Below are positions 7,627 through 14,751 of a stretch of DNA of 17,741 bases, one piece after another; the stretch's first letter is position 1, and each line of letters opens with the position of its first letter. A program made the position numbers and the translations under genes. The DNA comes from an uncultured Hyphomicrobiales bacterium (GTDB lineage: Bacteria; Pseudomonadota; Alphaproteobacteria; Rhizobiales; Aestuariivirgaceae): NCBI GenBank assembly GCA_903930095.1, contig CAIYXE010000662.1, positions 1 to 17,741 on the forward strand. The letters are read 5' to 3'. The notes under the pieces were generated by a model that saw only the letters and a program-made list of their open reading frames with translations, made no database searches and had not been told where the DNA came from.

Positions 7627-7708
7627 GTGTAATCCCAAGATCCTTGAGGGTGTTGGGCAGGCTGAACGGGGTACCAGAGGAACCGGGATTCCGGTCGGTA
7701 AGTGGGGT

Positions 7709-9235
7709 ATGGGTTTGGACTGCAGCAAAGCCGGACATCGTAACACCTTGATTGAGCGCTGGAAAAAGGCGTTCGCATCCGTCGCGGTCGTGGCTGCGCT
7801 TGCGGCCGGAACCTATTTCAGCTGGAATGCCCCTGCGTCATCGGGCGGTGAAACGCGCACCATTTCGATTTATCAGATCCACACCAAGGAAAGCCTCACC
7901 GTCACCTACATGAAGAACGGGAAGTACATCCCGTCCGCCATGAAGAAGCTCAACTACATCCTGCGTGACTGGCGCCGCAATGAAGTGATCGCCATGTCGC
8001 CGAAGACGATCGACCTGATGTGGGAACTGCATGCCGACCTCGGTTCGAAGCGCCCCGTCCACATCGTGTCCGGCTACCGCTCCCCCAAGACCAACGCCTT
8101 CCTGAAGAAGGTGGGGCGCAACGTGGCCCGCAAGAGCCAGCACATGGTCGGCAAGGCGATCGACATCTATTTCCCTGACGTTCCCACGGAGAGGATGCGC
8201 AACTCGGCACTCGTCCGCCAGGTGGGCGGCGTGGGCTACTACCGTTCCGGCGGCGGCCCCACGGGCTTCCTCCACATCGATTCTGGGCGCGTTCGCCACT
8301 GGGGCCCGGCCATCAGCCAGAAGCAGATGGCCCGCATCATGCGTGACTACAAGAAGACCGTCGGCGCGCGCCTCAACAAGCAGGGCATGAAGGCGGTTCC
8401 CGAAGTCGAGATCGCCCAGGCGGACACAACCGCCGCTGGCCTGCCGTCCCAGCAGGAGGCCGCGGAATCGGCCGCCAAGAACAAGAAGAAGATCCCCCTC
8501 GAGACTGCCTACTCGGAGGATGACGAGGAACTCGCCGGCATGAGCGAGGATGCCGCGGCTGCCCCGCTGAAGCCGAAGGCCAAACCTGAAGAGGCCAAAG
8601 CCGAAGAAGAAGCCGAGCAGGTGGCCGAGGCGCCCGAGGGTGTGAACCAGGGCTATCCCGTTCCGCGTCCGCGCCCCAAGCCCATCGAGGTTCTGATGAT
8701 GGCGGCGGTCAACATGAAGATCGAGCCCGCAGCAGCGCCGCCGCCCGACCAGATGGCCCGCAGCCAGCCCCAGGTGCTTGACGGCAACGCCATCGGTGTC
8801 ATTCCGGCGCCGGAGGCGATCCTGGACGAACAGCAGTCCAACGTTGCGGCCAAGTCCAGCCTTGCCGAAGAACTTCGCAATGGCGAAACCGAGGATGTTC
8901 CCGTCATCCGCTCGATCAGCACCGCCTCCGCGGGCGGCGACATCTTCTGGTGGCCGCAGCAGATGATCTTCGATCCGGGCAAGGCCGTGCGCCGTGATGG
9001 TGCGGCCCAGCAATTCACCAAGTCACCGCTTTCCGACCTCCTGCCCGGCGTGAGCGAGGCTCAGGCGGACCCCGTTGAAACACAGCGGCTGGCCGTTGCC
9101 GAAACGGCGCAGGCATCGGCGGAGCAGGTCACCGCCACGGAAGGCAAGGGCGACATGCTGGTGGTGAACCGTGAAGGCAAGGGCAGCCTGCTGAGCATCC
9201 CTGCGCTGCGCAAGACCGTCTCCAGCCAGAACTGA
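7709..9235 (+). CDS. DUF882 / M15-like murein endopeptidase with long disordered tail
   Basis: Predicted envelope zinc peptidase of the DUF882 (YcbK/MepK, Peptidase_M15-like) family. E. coli MepK of this family cuts 3-3 cross-links. With the ATG at 7709 (508 aa), a signal anchor lies at about 20-40 (AFASVAVVAALAAGTYFSW). The catalytic domain follows to about residue 205, with the SGYRSPKTN motif, the zinc motif HMVGKAID (His145, Asp152) and GFLHID (His189). The remaining 300 residues are low-complexity, rich in Lys, Glu, Ala and Pro (KPKAKPEEAKAEEEAEQ, then PRPRPKP), and probably unstructured. E. coli MepK is only about 180 residues. A GTG at 7595 would keep the frame open, but codons before 7709 lack the GC-rich third positions of the rest of the gene, so that stretch is more likely leader. 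TTG 7748 is another possible start. The gene sits between the transpeptidase and amidase genes. Confidence 0.85.
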   Translation: MGLDCSKAGHRNTLIERWKKAFASVAVVAALAAGTYFSWNAPASSGGETRTISIYQIHTKESLTVTYMKNGKYIPSAMKKLNYILRDWRRNEVIAMSPKTIDLMWELHADLGSKRPVHIVSGYRSPKTNAFLKKVGRNVARKSQHMVGKAIDIYFPDVPTERMRNSALVRQVGGVGYYRSGGGPTGFLHIDSGRVRHWGPAISQKQMARIMRDYKKTVGARLNKQGMKAVPEVEIAQADTTAAGLPSQQEAAESAAKNKKKIPLETAYSEDDEELAGMSEDAAAAPLKPKAKPEEAKAEEEAEQVAEAPEGVNQGYPVPRPRPKPIEVLMMAAVNMKIEPAAAPPPDQMARSQPQVLDGNAIGVIPAPEAILDEQQSNVAAKSSLAEELRNGETEDVPVIRSISTASAGGDIFWWPQQMIFDPGKAVRRDGAAQQFTKSPLSDLLPGVSEAQADPVETQRLAVAETAQASAEQVTATEGKGDMLVVNREGKGSLLSIPALRKTVSSQN

Positions 9236-9255
9236 CGATACAACAAGGCCGATCC

Positions 9256-9284
9256 AGGGGGCTGCCACGCATGGCGGCCCCTTT
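9256..9284 (+). terminator. Rho-independent terminator after the DUF882 gene
   Basis: GGGGCTGCC (9258-9266) pairs with GGCGGCCCC (9273-9281) around a six-base loop, with one G-T pair, and is followed by TTT. It begins about 20 bases past the DUF882 stop codon. Its presence argues against the in-frame ATG at 9271 being the amidase start, because that ATG sits in the stem. Confidence 0.65.
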
Positions 9285-9351
9285 CTACAAAAGAGCCCCG
9301 CACAAGCCCGGCATGGAAGGGTGGCGCCAATCACTGCAGGCGGGAAGGCTG

Positions 9352-10125
9352 ATGCACCCTTTGAAGCACCGGGCGATGCTCGCCTTTCTTTTCGCCCTCT
9401 GCGTTGCGCTGCTGCCCGCCACGGCGCGCGCCGAATGCATCAGGGGCGATTTTCCCATTGCCGTGGACATCGGCCACACGCCGGAGGATCCGGGGGCTGT
9501 GAGTGCGCGCGGCATTCCGGAATTCGCCTTCAACATCGCCCTGGGCCGCGATGCGGCGGCAGCCCTTGGGGAGGCCGGATTTCCGGCGCCCCGCATTCTC
9601 GTCTCCGGCAAGGGCAAGGAACAATTGTCGCGCCGCGTGTCAGCCGCGCGGGCGCTTTCCCCTGCCCTCGTGGTGTCGATCCACCACGACTCGGTTCAGG
9701 AGAGATATCTCGAGGACTGGCAGTTTGCCGGCCGGGGTGGCAGGTACTCCGACCGCTTCGCGGGCTTTTCAATCTTCGTGTCGCGCGCCAGCCCGCACTT
9801 CCAGGAGAGCCTCGCCTTCGCCACGGCGCTGGGCCGGAGCCTCACCTCTGCCGGTCTCACCCCTTCGATGCATCATGCGGAGACGATTCCGGGCGAGAAC
9901 CGCGCCATCCTCGACAGGCGGCATGGCGTGTTCGAGTTCCGCAACCTGAGGGTTCTCAAGGATGCCGCCGCACCCGCCATATTGCTCGAGGCAGGAATCA
10001 TCGTGAACCGCCAGGAGGAAATCGAGCTTGCATCCCCTGCGCGCCGCAAGCTGGTGGCCGGCGCCATCGTTGAAGCCGTCACGGCCATGTGCGCAGGCCG
10101 CGGCAGTGCGCTGGTGCTCAGATAG
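9352..10125 (+). CDS. N-acetylmuramoyl-L-alanine amidase (Amidase_3)
   Basis: Exported zinc amidase that removes the stem peptide from N-acetylmuramic acid in peptidoglycan. The signal peptide covers residues 1-28 (AFLFALCVALLPATARA). Amidase_3 landmarks are AVDIGHTPEDPGA with zinc ligand His42, GIPEFAFN with Glu57, SIHHDS with His111, and LLEAGIIVN with catalytic Glu213. At 257 residues it is essentially only the catalytic domain, with no SPOR, LysM or AMIN targeting domain. ATG 9352 was chosen over the in-frame ATG 9271 because a GGGAAGG site lies just ahead of it and because 9271 falls inside a terminator stem. It follows the transpeptidase and DUF882 genes and completes a wall-remodelling block. 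The DIGHTPEDPGA wording is slightly unlike the common DAGHGGxDPGA of AmiA/B/C. Confidence 0.88.
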   Translation: MHPLKHRAMLAFLFALCVALLPATARAECIRGDFPIAVDIGHTPEDPGAVSARGIPEFAFNIALGRDAAAALGEAGFPAPRILVSGKGKEQLSRRVSAARALSPALVVSIHHDSVQERYLEDWQFAGRGGRYSDRFAGFSIFVSRASPHFQESLAFATALGRSLTSAGLTPSMHHAETIPGENRAILDRRHGVFEFRNLRVLKDAAAPAILLEAGIIVNRQEEIELASPARRKLVAGAIVEAVTAMCAGRGSALVLR

Positions 10126-10145
10126 GCGGCGCTGTCAGGCCGCCT
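10124..10145. terminator. Hairpin shared by convergent amidase and gapR stops
   Basis: AGGCGGC (10124-10130) and GCCGCCT (10139-10145) form a perfect 7-bp stem with an eight-base loop that spans the stop codons of both convergent genes. There is no T-run on either side. A bidirectional stop or blocker is plausible but weakly supported. Confidence 0.35.
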
Positions 10146-10407
10146 CTTCCGCCTCGCCGGGGATCATCCCGAGCGCTGCCATGTAGACGTCGAGCATGGA
10201 CTGCTCCTCCTCGCGCTCCGAGGCCTCCTTCTTGCGCAGCGAAATCACCTTGCGCAGGATCTTGGTGTCGAAGCCATTGGCCTTCGCCTCGGCATAGACT
10301 TCCTTGATGTCGCCGGCGATCGTCTTCTTCTCCTCCTCGAGGCGCTCGATGCGCTCGACGAGGGACTTGAGCTGGCCATGTGCGAAACTGGTCTTGGTTG
10401 CCGTCAT
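10135..10407 (-). CDS. gapR: GapR family nucleoid-associated protein (DUF2312)
   Basis: DNA-binding protein of the DUF2312 family. Caulobacter GapR, the studied member, clamps over-twisted, AT-rich DNA ahead of polymerases and helps chromosome replication and segregation. The 90-residue protein has the family pattern: [17 protein letters not shown] (11-27) forming a coiled coil, [20 protein letters not shown] (35-54), and a basic helix RLRKK-like stretch to about 60, ending with LDVYMAALG. The start is ATG 10407; an upstream in-frame extension to 10497 would overlap the DUF1244 gene and is not family-like. The gene is 17 bases downstream of the DUF1244 gene in the same direction, so the two are probably co-transcribed. 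Confidence 0.9.
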   Translation of the reverse strand: MTATKTSFAHGQLKSLVERIERLEEEKKTIAGDIKEVYAEAKANGFDTKILRKVISLRKKEASEREEEQSMLDVYMAALGMIPGEAEEAA

Positions 10408-10424
10408 GTCGGATGTTCCATGTG

Positions 10425-10724
10425 TCAGTGCTTGTGCGACTGGGCGAACTTCGCCTTCTGCTCGTCGGAGGCGCCGGACTGGTGCTTCGCCTTCCACTCC
10501 TCGTAGGGCATGCCGTAGACCATGGAGCGGGCCTCGTCACGCGTTACCGCAACGCCCTTGGCCTTCGCGGCGTCCTCGAACCAGTTGGACAGGCAGTTGC
10601 GGCAGAAGCCGGCGAGATTCATCATGTCAATGTTCTGCACGTCGGTGCGGGCGCGCAGATGGTCCAGCAGGCGGCGAAAAGCTGCCGCCTCAAGTTCAGT
10701 CCTTGTCGTATCGTCGATGTTCAT
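10425..10724 (-). CDS. DUF1244 family protein
   Basis: Small soluble protein of 99 residues matching the DUF1244 family, whose function is unknown. The central segment [18 protein letters not shown] (about 46-63) carries a CxxC pair that could bind metal or form a disulfide, and [11 protein letters not shown] lies near 76-86. No signal peptide or membrane segment. ATG 10724 is preferred over an upstream TTG (10739) because a GAGGG site is correctly spaced before it and the protein then starts like other members. It lies between the N-formylglutamate amidohydrolase gene (26 bases upstream) and gapR (17 bases downstream) and is probably part of one three-gene transcript. Confidence 0.85.
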   Translation of the reverse strand: MNIDDTTRTELEAAAFRRLLDHLRARTDVQNIDMMNLAGFCRNCLSNWFEDAAKAKGVAVTRDEARSMVYGMPYEEWKAKHQSGASDEQKAKFAQSHKH

Positions 10725-10750
10725 GTCATGCCCTCGCAAGTCCCGGGCGA

Positions 10751-11503
10751 TTACCGGGCTTCATACATAATGGGTTCGATCACCTTCGCCACCCGTTCGA
10801 CCCACTCATCCACACCTGTTTTGGCGGCGATCAGATCCTGGCGAACCTCGATCAGCGCATGCGGCAGTCCCGCCCGGGTGCCATGGGTATTGAGCGTGTC
10901 GCCCTCGAGCGCACCGTGATAGGGCTCATTGTCGCCCACCACAAGATCACCCTGGGCGAGGAAGCCGCGGATCATGGCGCGCGCCACGTGCTCGTCGCGG
11001 TCCCACAGGATACCGGCGTGCCAGGGCCTCTCCCATCCGCGCCAGACCGGCGTGAAGGAGTGGATCGACACCAGGAAGGGAACATGGCCCTGCGACCTCA
11101 CGTCCGCCAGAGTGCCCGCGATCGCCTGGTGGTAGGGCCGGTGGAAGCGGCTGATGCGGCGGGCGCGCTCCTCATCGCCCACCTCGCGGTTGCCCGGAAC
11201 CACGGCGCCGTCCGACAGGCGCATGATGAGCGTGGGATCGTCCATCCCCCGGTTCGGATCGATGAGGAGACGGGAGAAGCAGGACAGGACCGCCGTGGCG
11301 CCGAGGCGCCCCGCCAGCCCCCGCGTGAGGGCGGCGGCACCGATGTCATAGGCGATGTGGCGCTCAAACTGGCGCGGATCCAGGCCAAGGCTGCCGTATT
11401 CCTCCGGGAGACGGTTGGAGGCATGGTCGCACAGCAGGACGAGCCGGCTATGCCCTTGTCCCGCCACAATTTCGTAAGGTTCGAACATGGATATCTTTGT
11501 CAT
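10751..11503 (-). CDS. N-formylglutamate amidohydrolase family protein
   Basis: Cytoplasmic hydrolase of the N-formylglutamate amidohydrolase family (250 aa). The archetype (HutG) releases formate and glutamate in histidine breakdown, but this gene is not near any hut gene, so another N-acyl amino acid may be the substrate. Family landmarks: LLCDHASNRLPEEYG (23-37), LLIDPNRG about 79-86, SIHSFTPVWRG about 145-155, and NEPYHG ... HGTRAGLPHALIEVRQD in the C-terminal third, rich in the His and acidic residues expected for metal binding. ATG 11503 and ATG 11488 are both possible starts and neither has a clear ribosome binding site. A CTATAT hexamer about ten bases upstream of 11503 raises the possibility of a leaderless transcript. 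It heads the DUF1244-gapR group. Confidence 0.88.
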   Translation of the reverse strand: MTKISMFEPYEIVAGQGHSRLVLLCDHASNRLPEEYGSLGLDPRQFERHIAYDIGAAALTRGLAGRLGATAVLSCFSRLLIDPNRGMDDPTLIMRLSDGAVVPGNREVGDEERARRISRFHRPYHQAIAGTLADVRSQGHVPFLVSIHSFTPVWRGWERPWHAGILWDRDEHVARAMIRGFLAQGDLVVGDNEPYHGALEGDTLNTHGTRAGLPHALIEVRQDLIAAKTGVDEWVERVAKVIEPIMYEAR

Positions 11504-11583
11504 GGACTGGGCATATAGATGACGCTAATTCCTCAGTCACCCGTCGCGCCGCGCCATGCCGGGCAGCCCTGGAGGCCTGAGGA

Positions 11584-11612
11584 TTGACGCGGCGTGCCCA
11601 GGCAGGAATTGT
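11584..11612 (+). promoter_or_regulatory. Putative sigma-70 promoter of DUF1036-pyk
   Basis: TTGACG (11584-11589) and AATTGT (11607-11612) are 17 bases apart, with a good -35 and a mediocre -10. Transcription would begin near 11619, leaving a leader of about 30 bases with the GGAGG site for ATG 11650. Confidence 0.4.
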
Positions 11613-11649
11613 GATGGACGATTCGCGGAATTTATCCGGAGGCGGCAGA

Positions 11650-12078
11650 ATGCTTCGAAACATTGCGCTCGCGGCAGGAGCGCTGACGATCATGGGTTTC
11701 ATGTCGCTTCCCGCGCAGGCAGACCTCAAGTTGTGTAACCAGACCGAGAGCCGCGTCGGCGCGGCACTGGGCTACAAGGACAAGCAGGGCTGGGTGACGG
11801 AAGGCTGGTGGACGGTCGAGCCTCAGAAATGCGTGACTTTCCTGAAGGGACCGCTGATCGCCAGGTTCTATTATGTGTTTGCCGTCGACTACGACAAGGG
11901 CGGATCATGGGGGGGCAACTCCATGATGTGCACGCGTGACAGGGTTTTCACCATACGCGGCATCGAGGACTGCGAAGCCCGTGGCTACCGGAAGACGGGC
12001 TTTTTCGAAGTCGACACCAAGGAGGAAACGGACTGGACCGTTTCACTCTCGGGCGACAAGACCACTCAAGGACAGTAA
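11650..12078 (+). CDS. Exported DUF1036 family protein
   Basis: 142-residue protein of the DUF1036 family, function unknown. A signal peptide covers 1-24 (IALAAGALTIMGFMSLPAQA), so it is periplasmic or secreted. The mature part begins DLKLCNQTESRVGAALGYKD, shows the WVTEGWW and EPQKC segments, and contains four cysteines that may pair in the oxidising periplasm. ATG 11650 is chosen because a GGAGG site is well placed; upstream in-frame starts (11584, 11614) would put residues before the signal peptide. The stop codon overlaps the pyruvate kinase start (TAATG), so the two are translationally coupled. The DUF1036-pyk pairing recurs in rhizobial genomes as far as I recall, but I know of no explanation. 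Confidence 0.85.
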   Translation: MLRNIALAAGALTIMGFMSLPAQADLKLCNQTESRVGAALGYKDKQGWVTEGWWTVEPQKCVTFLKGPLIARFYYVFAVDYDKGGSWGGNSMMCTRDRVFTIRGIEDCEARGYRKTGFFEVDTKEETDWTVSLSGDKTTQGQ

Positions 12079-13514
12079 TGCGCCGAAATCGCAACGTGAA
12101 GATCGTGGCGACGCTTGGACCCGCGTCGTCATCGCCTGAGATGCTGGAAAAGCTCTTTCTTGCCGGCGTTGATGTTTTCCGGATCAACATGAGCCATACG
12201 CAGCACGACCTGCTGCGCCAGCTGCATCGTGACATCCGCTCCGTCGAGGCGAAGCTCAAGCGGCCCGTCGGCATATTGGCCGACCTCCAGGGCCCCAAGA
12301 TCCGCATCGGCACATTCGCTGCCAAGGAAGCGAAGATCGCACCCGGCGACACCTTCATCTTCGACGCGGACAAGACGCCGGGCGATGCGACACGCGTCTG
12401 CCTGCCCCACCCTGAGATCTTCGCCTCCGCGCAGGTGGGCGACAACCTGCTGCTGAACGACGGGCGGTTGCGCGTCGAGATCATCACGGCGGAACCCACG
12501 AGGCTGACGACCCGCGTGATCTTCGGCGGCACGCTGTCAGACCGCAAGGGCGTGAACCTGCCCGATACCGTGATCCCCATCCCGGCCCTGACGGAAAAGG
12601 ACCGCTCCGACCTCGAGGCCGCCGCCGCAATCGGCGTCGACTGGATCGCACTGTCCTTCGTGCAGCGCGCCGACGATGTGGCGGAGGCGCGGAAGCTCAT
12701 CGCCGGGCGCGCGGGCGTCATGGCCAAGATCGAAAAGCCTGCCGCCCTGACTGTGCTGGACGAGATTCTGGAGATCTCCGACGGGTTGATGGTGGCGCGC
12801 GGCGACTTAGGCGTCGAACTGCCGCTTGAGACCGTGCCCGCCCGCCAGAAGCAGATCACGCGTGCAGCACGCCGCGTCGGCAAGCCCGTGATCGTCGCCA
12901 CCCAGATGCTGGAATCCATGATCGTCGAGCCGGTGCCAACACGCGCCGAGGTCTCCGACGTGGCAACCGCGGTCTATGAGGGGGCGGATGCCATCATGCT
13001 CTCAGCCGAGAGCGCAACCGGCGCATGGCCCGACAAGGCGGTCGCCACCATGGACCGCATCGCACAGGCCGTCGAGCGGGACTCTCTCTATCGCGGCATC
13101 ATCACCGCGCAACGCTATGAGCCACAGCCCACCAGTGCCGATGCAATCTCGGGCGCTGCCCGCTCGATCTCGGAAACGCTGAAGCTCGCCGCCATCGTCT
13201 GCTTCACCGGCTCGGGCTCCACGGGCCTGCGCATGTCACGCGAGCGGCCGGACACGCCGGTGATCGCCCTGACACCCATCCCGGCCACCGCGCGCCGTCT
13301 TGCCCTGGTCTGGGGTCTGCACTGCGTGCTGACCGATGACGCCCACGATCTCGACGATATGGTCACCCGGGCAACGCGCATCGCCTTCGAGGAAGGCTTC
13401 GCCGATGCCGGCCAGCGCATCATCATCACAGCCGGCCTGCCGCTGGGCACGCCGGGCGCCACCAACATGCTGCGCATCGCCTATGTCGGAAGGGGCGGCC
13501 TCGCGGGAAGCTGA
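12078..13514 (+). CDS. pyk: Pyruvate kinase
   Basis: Last enzyme of glycolysis and of the Entner-Doudoroff pathway: phosphoenolpyruvate plus ADP gives pyruvate plus ATP, in the cytoplasm. The 478-residue length is standard. Motifs: KIVATLGPASSS (8-19), VFRINMSHT (33-41), LADLQGPKIRIG (68-79), the active-site MAKIEKPAAL from residue 215, MVARGDLGVELPLE near 238-251, and GKPVIVATQMLESM followed by PTRAEVSDVATAVYEGADAIMLSAESA (written here in parts: PTRAEVSDVA and EGADAIMLSAESA). The C-terminal allosteric domain is complete. The ATG overlaps the DUF1036 stop codon. It ends eight bases before the convergent TPR gene. Confidence 0.97.
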   Translation: MRRNRNVKIVATLGPASSSPEMLEKLFLAGVDVFRINMSHTQHDLLRQLHRDIRSVEAKLKRPVGILADLQGPKIRIGTFAAKEAKIAPGDTFIFDADKTPGDATRVCLPHPEIFASAQVGDNLLLNDGRLRVEIITAEPTRLTTRVIFGGTLSDRKGVNLPDTVIPIPALTEKDRSDLEAAAAIGVDWIALSFVQRADDVAEARKLIAGRAGVMAKIEKPAALTVLDEILEISDGLMVARGDLGVELPLETVPARQKQITRAARRVGKPVIVATQMLESMIVEPVPTRAEVSDVATAVYEGADAIMLSAESATGAWPDKAVATMDRIAQAVERDSLYRGIITAQRYEPQPTSADAISGAARSISETLKLAAIVCFTGSGSTGLRMSRERPDTPVIALTPIPATARRLALVWGLHCVLTDDAHDLDDMVTRATRIAFEEGFADAGQRIIITAGLPLGTPGATNMLRIAYVGRGGLAGS

Positions 13515-13522
13515 GCGGCCGT

Positions 13523-14173
13523 CTAAATCCCCTGCTCCAGCCGGTCCAGCGCCTTGAGCGCGTCCTTCACCTGCTCGAGCGTTGGGTTGACGGCAAGCGC
13601 CTGTTCATAGGCCTCGCGGGCGCCGGAGTATTTCTTCTGCCGCACCAGGATCACGCCCTTGCCGGCCAGCGCGCCAAAATGGCGTGGCTCGAGGTCGAGG
13701 ACCTTGTCGATGTCCTTCAGCGCCTGGTCGTCGCGCTTCATCATGAAATAGAGCGTCGCGCGCTTGTTCCAGGCTTCGGCATAGTCCGGAAAGGCGCCGA
13801 CCAGCCGGTCGAGGATCGAAAGGGCTTCCGCGGGAGCGCGCGCTTCAACGGCACGGACGGCCTGCTGCAGCAGCACTTCCGCCGTGGGCGAATCGGAGGC
13901 GGCCCACAGCGACCAGATTTTCTGCTCGACGGTGTCACTGCGCACGCCGGGTTTGCGCAGGCTGGCAAACAGGATGTCCAGCTGCTGCGCCCGAGCCTCA
14001 GCGGGTTTCATGGGCTTTTCAGGGGGCGGCGGAGCCTCAGCCTGGGCATCCGGCAGCGGCGGGGCCTCTTCCGTCAGGGACGGAAGGTTATCAGGCAGGA
14101 AGTCGTGCTCCTCATCCGCAAGCGCGGGCACGCTGAGAGCGATGAGAAGCGAAAGGGCGATGACAGGGCGCAT
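13523..14173 (-). CDS. Exported tetratricopeptide repeat protein
   Basis: Periplasmic protein of about 216 residues. Signal peptide MRPVIALSLLIALSVPALA, then a proline/acid-rich linker (PPLPDAQAEAPPPPEKP), then a helical domain with about three TPR units (roughly residues 99-200), for example YAEAWNKRATLYFMMKRDDQ and LEPRHFGALAGKGVILVRQK. TPRs serve protein-protein contact; no partner can be named. ATG 14173 is preferred because AGGA stands eight bases ahead; ATG 14182 is in frame and gives three more residues. It lies downstream of rpmJ but is separated from it by a strong terminator, so it probably has its own promoter. Similar small secreted TPR proteins are common in Hyphomicrobiales. Confidence 0.85.
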   Translation of the reverse strand: MRPVIALSLLIALSVPALADEEHDFLPDNLPSLTEEAPPLPDAQAEAPPPPEKPMKPAEARAQQLDILFASLRKPGVRSDTVEQKIWSLWAASDSPTAEVLLQQAVRAVEARAPAEALSILDRLVGAFPDYAEAWNKRATLYFMMKRDDQALKDIDKVLDLEPRHFGALAGKGVILVRQKKYSGAREAYEQALAVNPTLEQVKDALKALDRLEQGI

Positions 14174-14205
14174 GGGAGACATCCTACACCCGCCATCATG
14201 GCAAC

Positions 14206-14241
14206 AAAAAGAGCGCCGTGCGCGGCATCCCGCCCACGGCG
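14206..14241 (-). terminator. Rho-independent terminator of rpmJ
   Basis: On the minus strand CGCCGTG and CACGGCG form a 7-bp GC-rich stem (14235-14241 with 14214-14220) followed by CTC and a run of five T (14206-14210). The loop is 14 bases and can partly pair inside. It lies about 30 bases past the rpmJ stop codon. Confidence 0.65.
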
Positions 14242-14271
14242 ATCACAATCCCGTCAGGATGGCGTCGAAGC

Positions 14272-14397
14272 TCAGCCCTGGCGCGCCTTGAAGCGCGGAT
14301 TGGTCTTGTTGATGATATAGATGCGGCCCTTGCGGCGCACCATGCGGTTGTCACGGTGGCGCTTGAGCAGCGACTTCAAGGAATTGCGGACTTTCAT
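14272..14397 (-). CDS. rpmJ: 50S ribosomal protein L36
   Basis: 41-residue basic protein of the large ribosomal subunit, beginning [17 protein letters not shown] and ending [12 protein letters not shown]. It is the cysteine-free form that lacks the zinc ribbon and is typical of alphaproteobacteria, where the gene stands alone outside the ribosomal protein operons. ATG 14397 has an AGGTGA site six bases ahead. A TTGACA promoter lies upstream and a terminator downstream, so it looks like a single-gene transcript. Confidence 0.96.
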   Translation of the reverse strand: MKVRNSLKSLLKRHRDNRMVRRKGRIYIINKTNPRFKARQG

Positions 14398-14465
14398 GGA
14401 CTTCACCTAAGCTTTCGGGCAGAAGGAGCGCCAAGCCCCGGACCGCCATTGAAACGTTGGCGGGT

Positions 14466-14494
14466 TCCTTAGCGGGGTGGCCCAAAGCTGTCAA
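14466..14494 (-). promoter_or_regulatory. Putative sigma-70 promoter of rpmJ
   Basis: On the minus strand a perfect TTGACA (14494-14489) is followed after 17 bases by TAAGGA (14471-14466). Transcription would start near 14459 and give a leader of about 60 bases. The -35 is ideal; the -10 is poor by the E. coli rule, which is common in alphaproteobacteria. Confidence 0.5.
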
Positions 14495-14518
14495 CCAATC
14501 CGCCCGAACACGATTGCC

Positions 14519-14734
14519 ATGTCACATACCCTGAACCTCTGGATCACCCTCGGGGTGCTCCTCGTCTGCGCTGCCACGGTCGTCCAGATGGTGCGGCTGG
14601 AGCGCCGCCCGCGCGAGCGGCTCGAACCCCGGCTGATCCCGACCACGCCGGTCATCATCATCTGCACTTTCATTGGACTTTTGGCGCTGGTGCATCTCGC
14701 CAATCTTTACGGCATAAAGACCGGGCGACACTAA
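14519..14734 (+). CDS. Small two-helix membrane protein, function unknown
   Basis: 71-residue protein with two predicted membrane helices: about residues 6-23 (LWITLGVLLVCAATVVQM) and about 46-65 (VIIICTFIGLLALVHLANLY). The helices are joined by a basic loop (RLERRPRERLEPRL) that should face the cytoplasm, so both ends face the periplasm. I do not recognise a family. ATG 14519 is used; a GTG at 14477 in the same frame would overlap the rpmJ promoter. No clear ribosome binding site. It is divergent from rpmJ and ends 17 bases before the MaoC gene, so it may lead that transcript. Confidence 0.7.
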   Translation: MSHTLNLWITLGVLLVCAATVVQMVRLERRPRERLEPRLIPTTPVIIICTFIGLLALVHLANLYGIKTGRH

Positions 14735-14751
14735 CCTTTGCCCAGGCCTTC

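Noticed and set aside
7595..7708. GTG at 7595 as the start of the DUF882 protein
   Set aside because: The stretch lacks the coding third-position bias of the rest of the gene and would place 38 extra residues before the signal anchor. Kept as an alternative only.
7838..9013. 391-codon minus-strand frame opposite the DUF882 gene
   Set aside because: No recognisable domain; composition is typical of an antisense shadow in GC-rich coding DNA.
9322..9338. TGGCGC followed by CTGCA, resembling a sigma-54 promoter before the amidase gene
   Set aside because: The GG to GC spacing is one base too long for a -24/-12 promoter, and sigma-54 is strict about spacing. No proper -24/-12 element was found before the transpeptidase or DUF882 genes either.
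9271..9351. ATG at 9271 as the amidase start
   Set aside because: It lies inside the terminator stem of the preceding gene, and the extension would sit ahead of a good signal peptide; ATG 9352 has a proper ribosome binding site.
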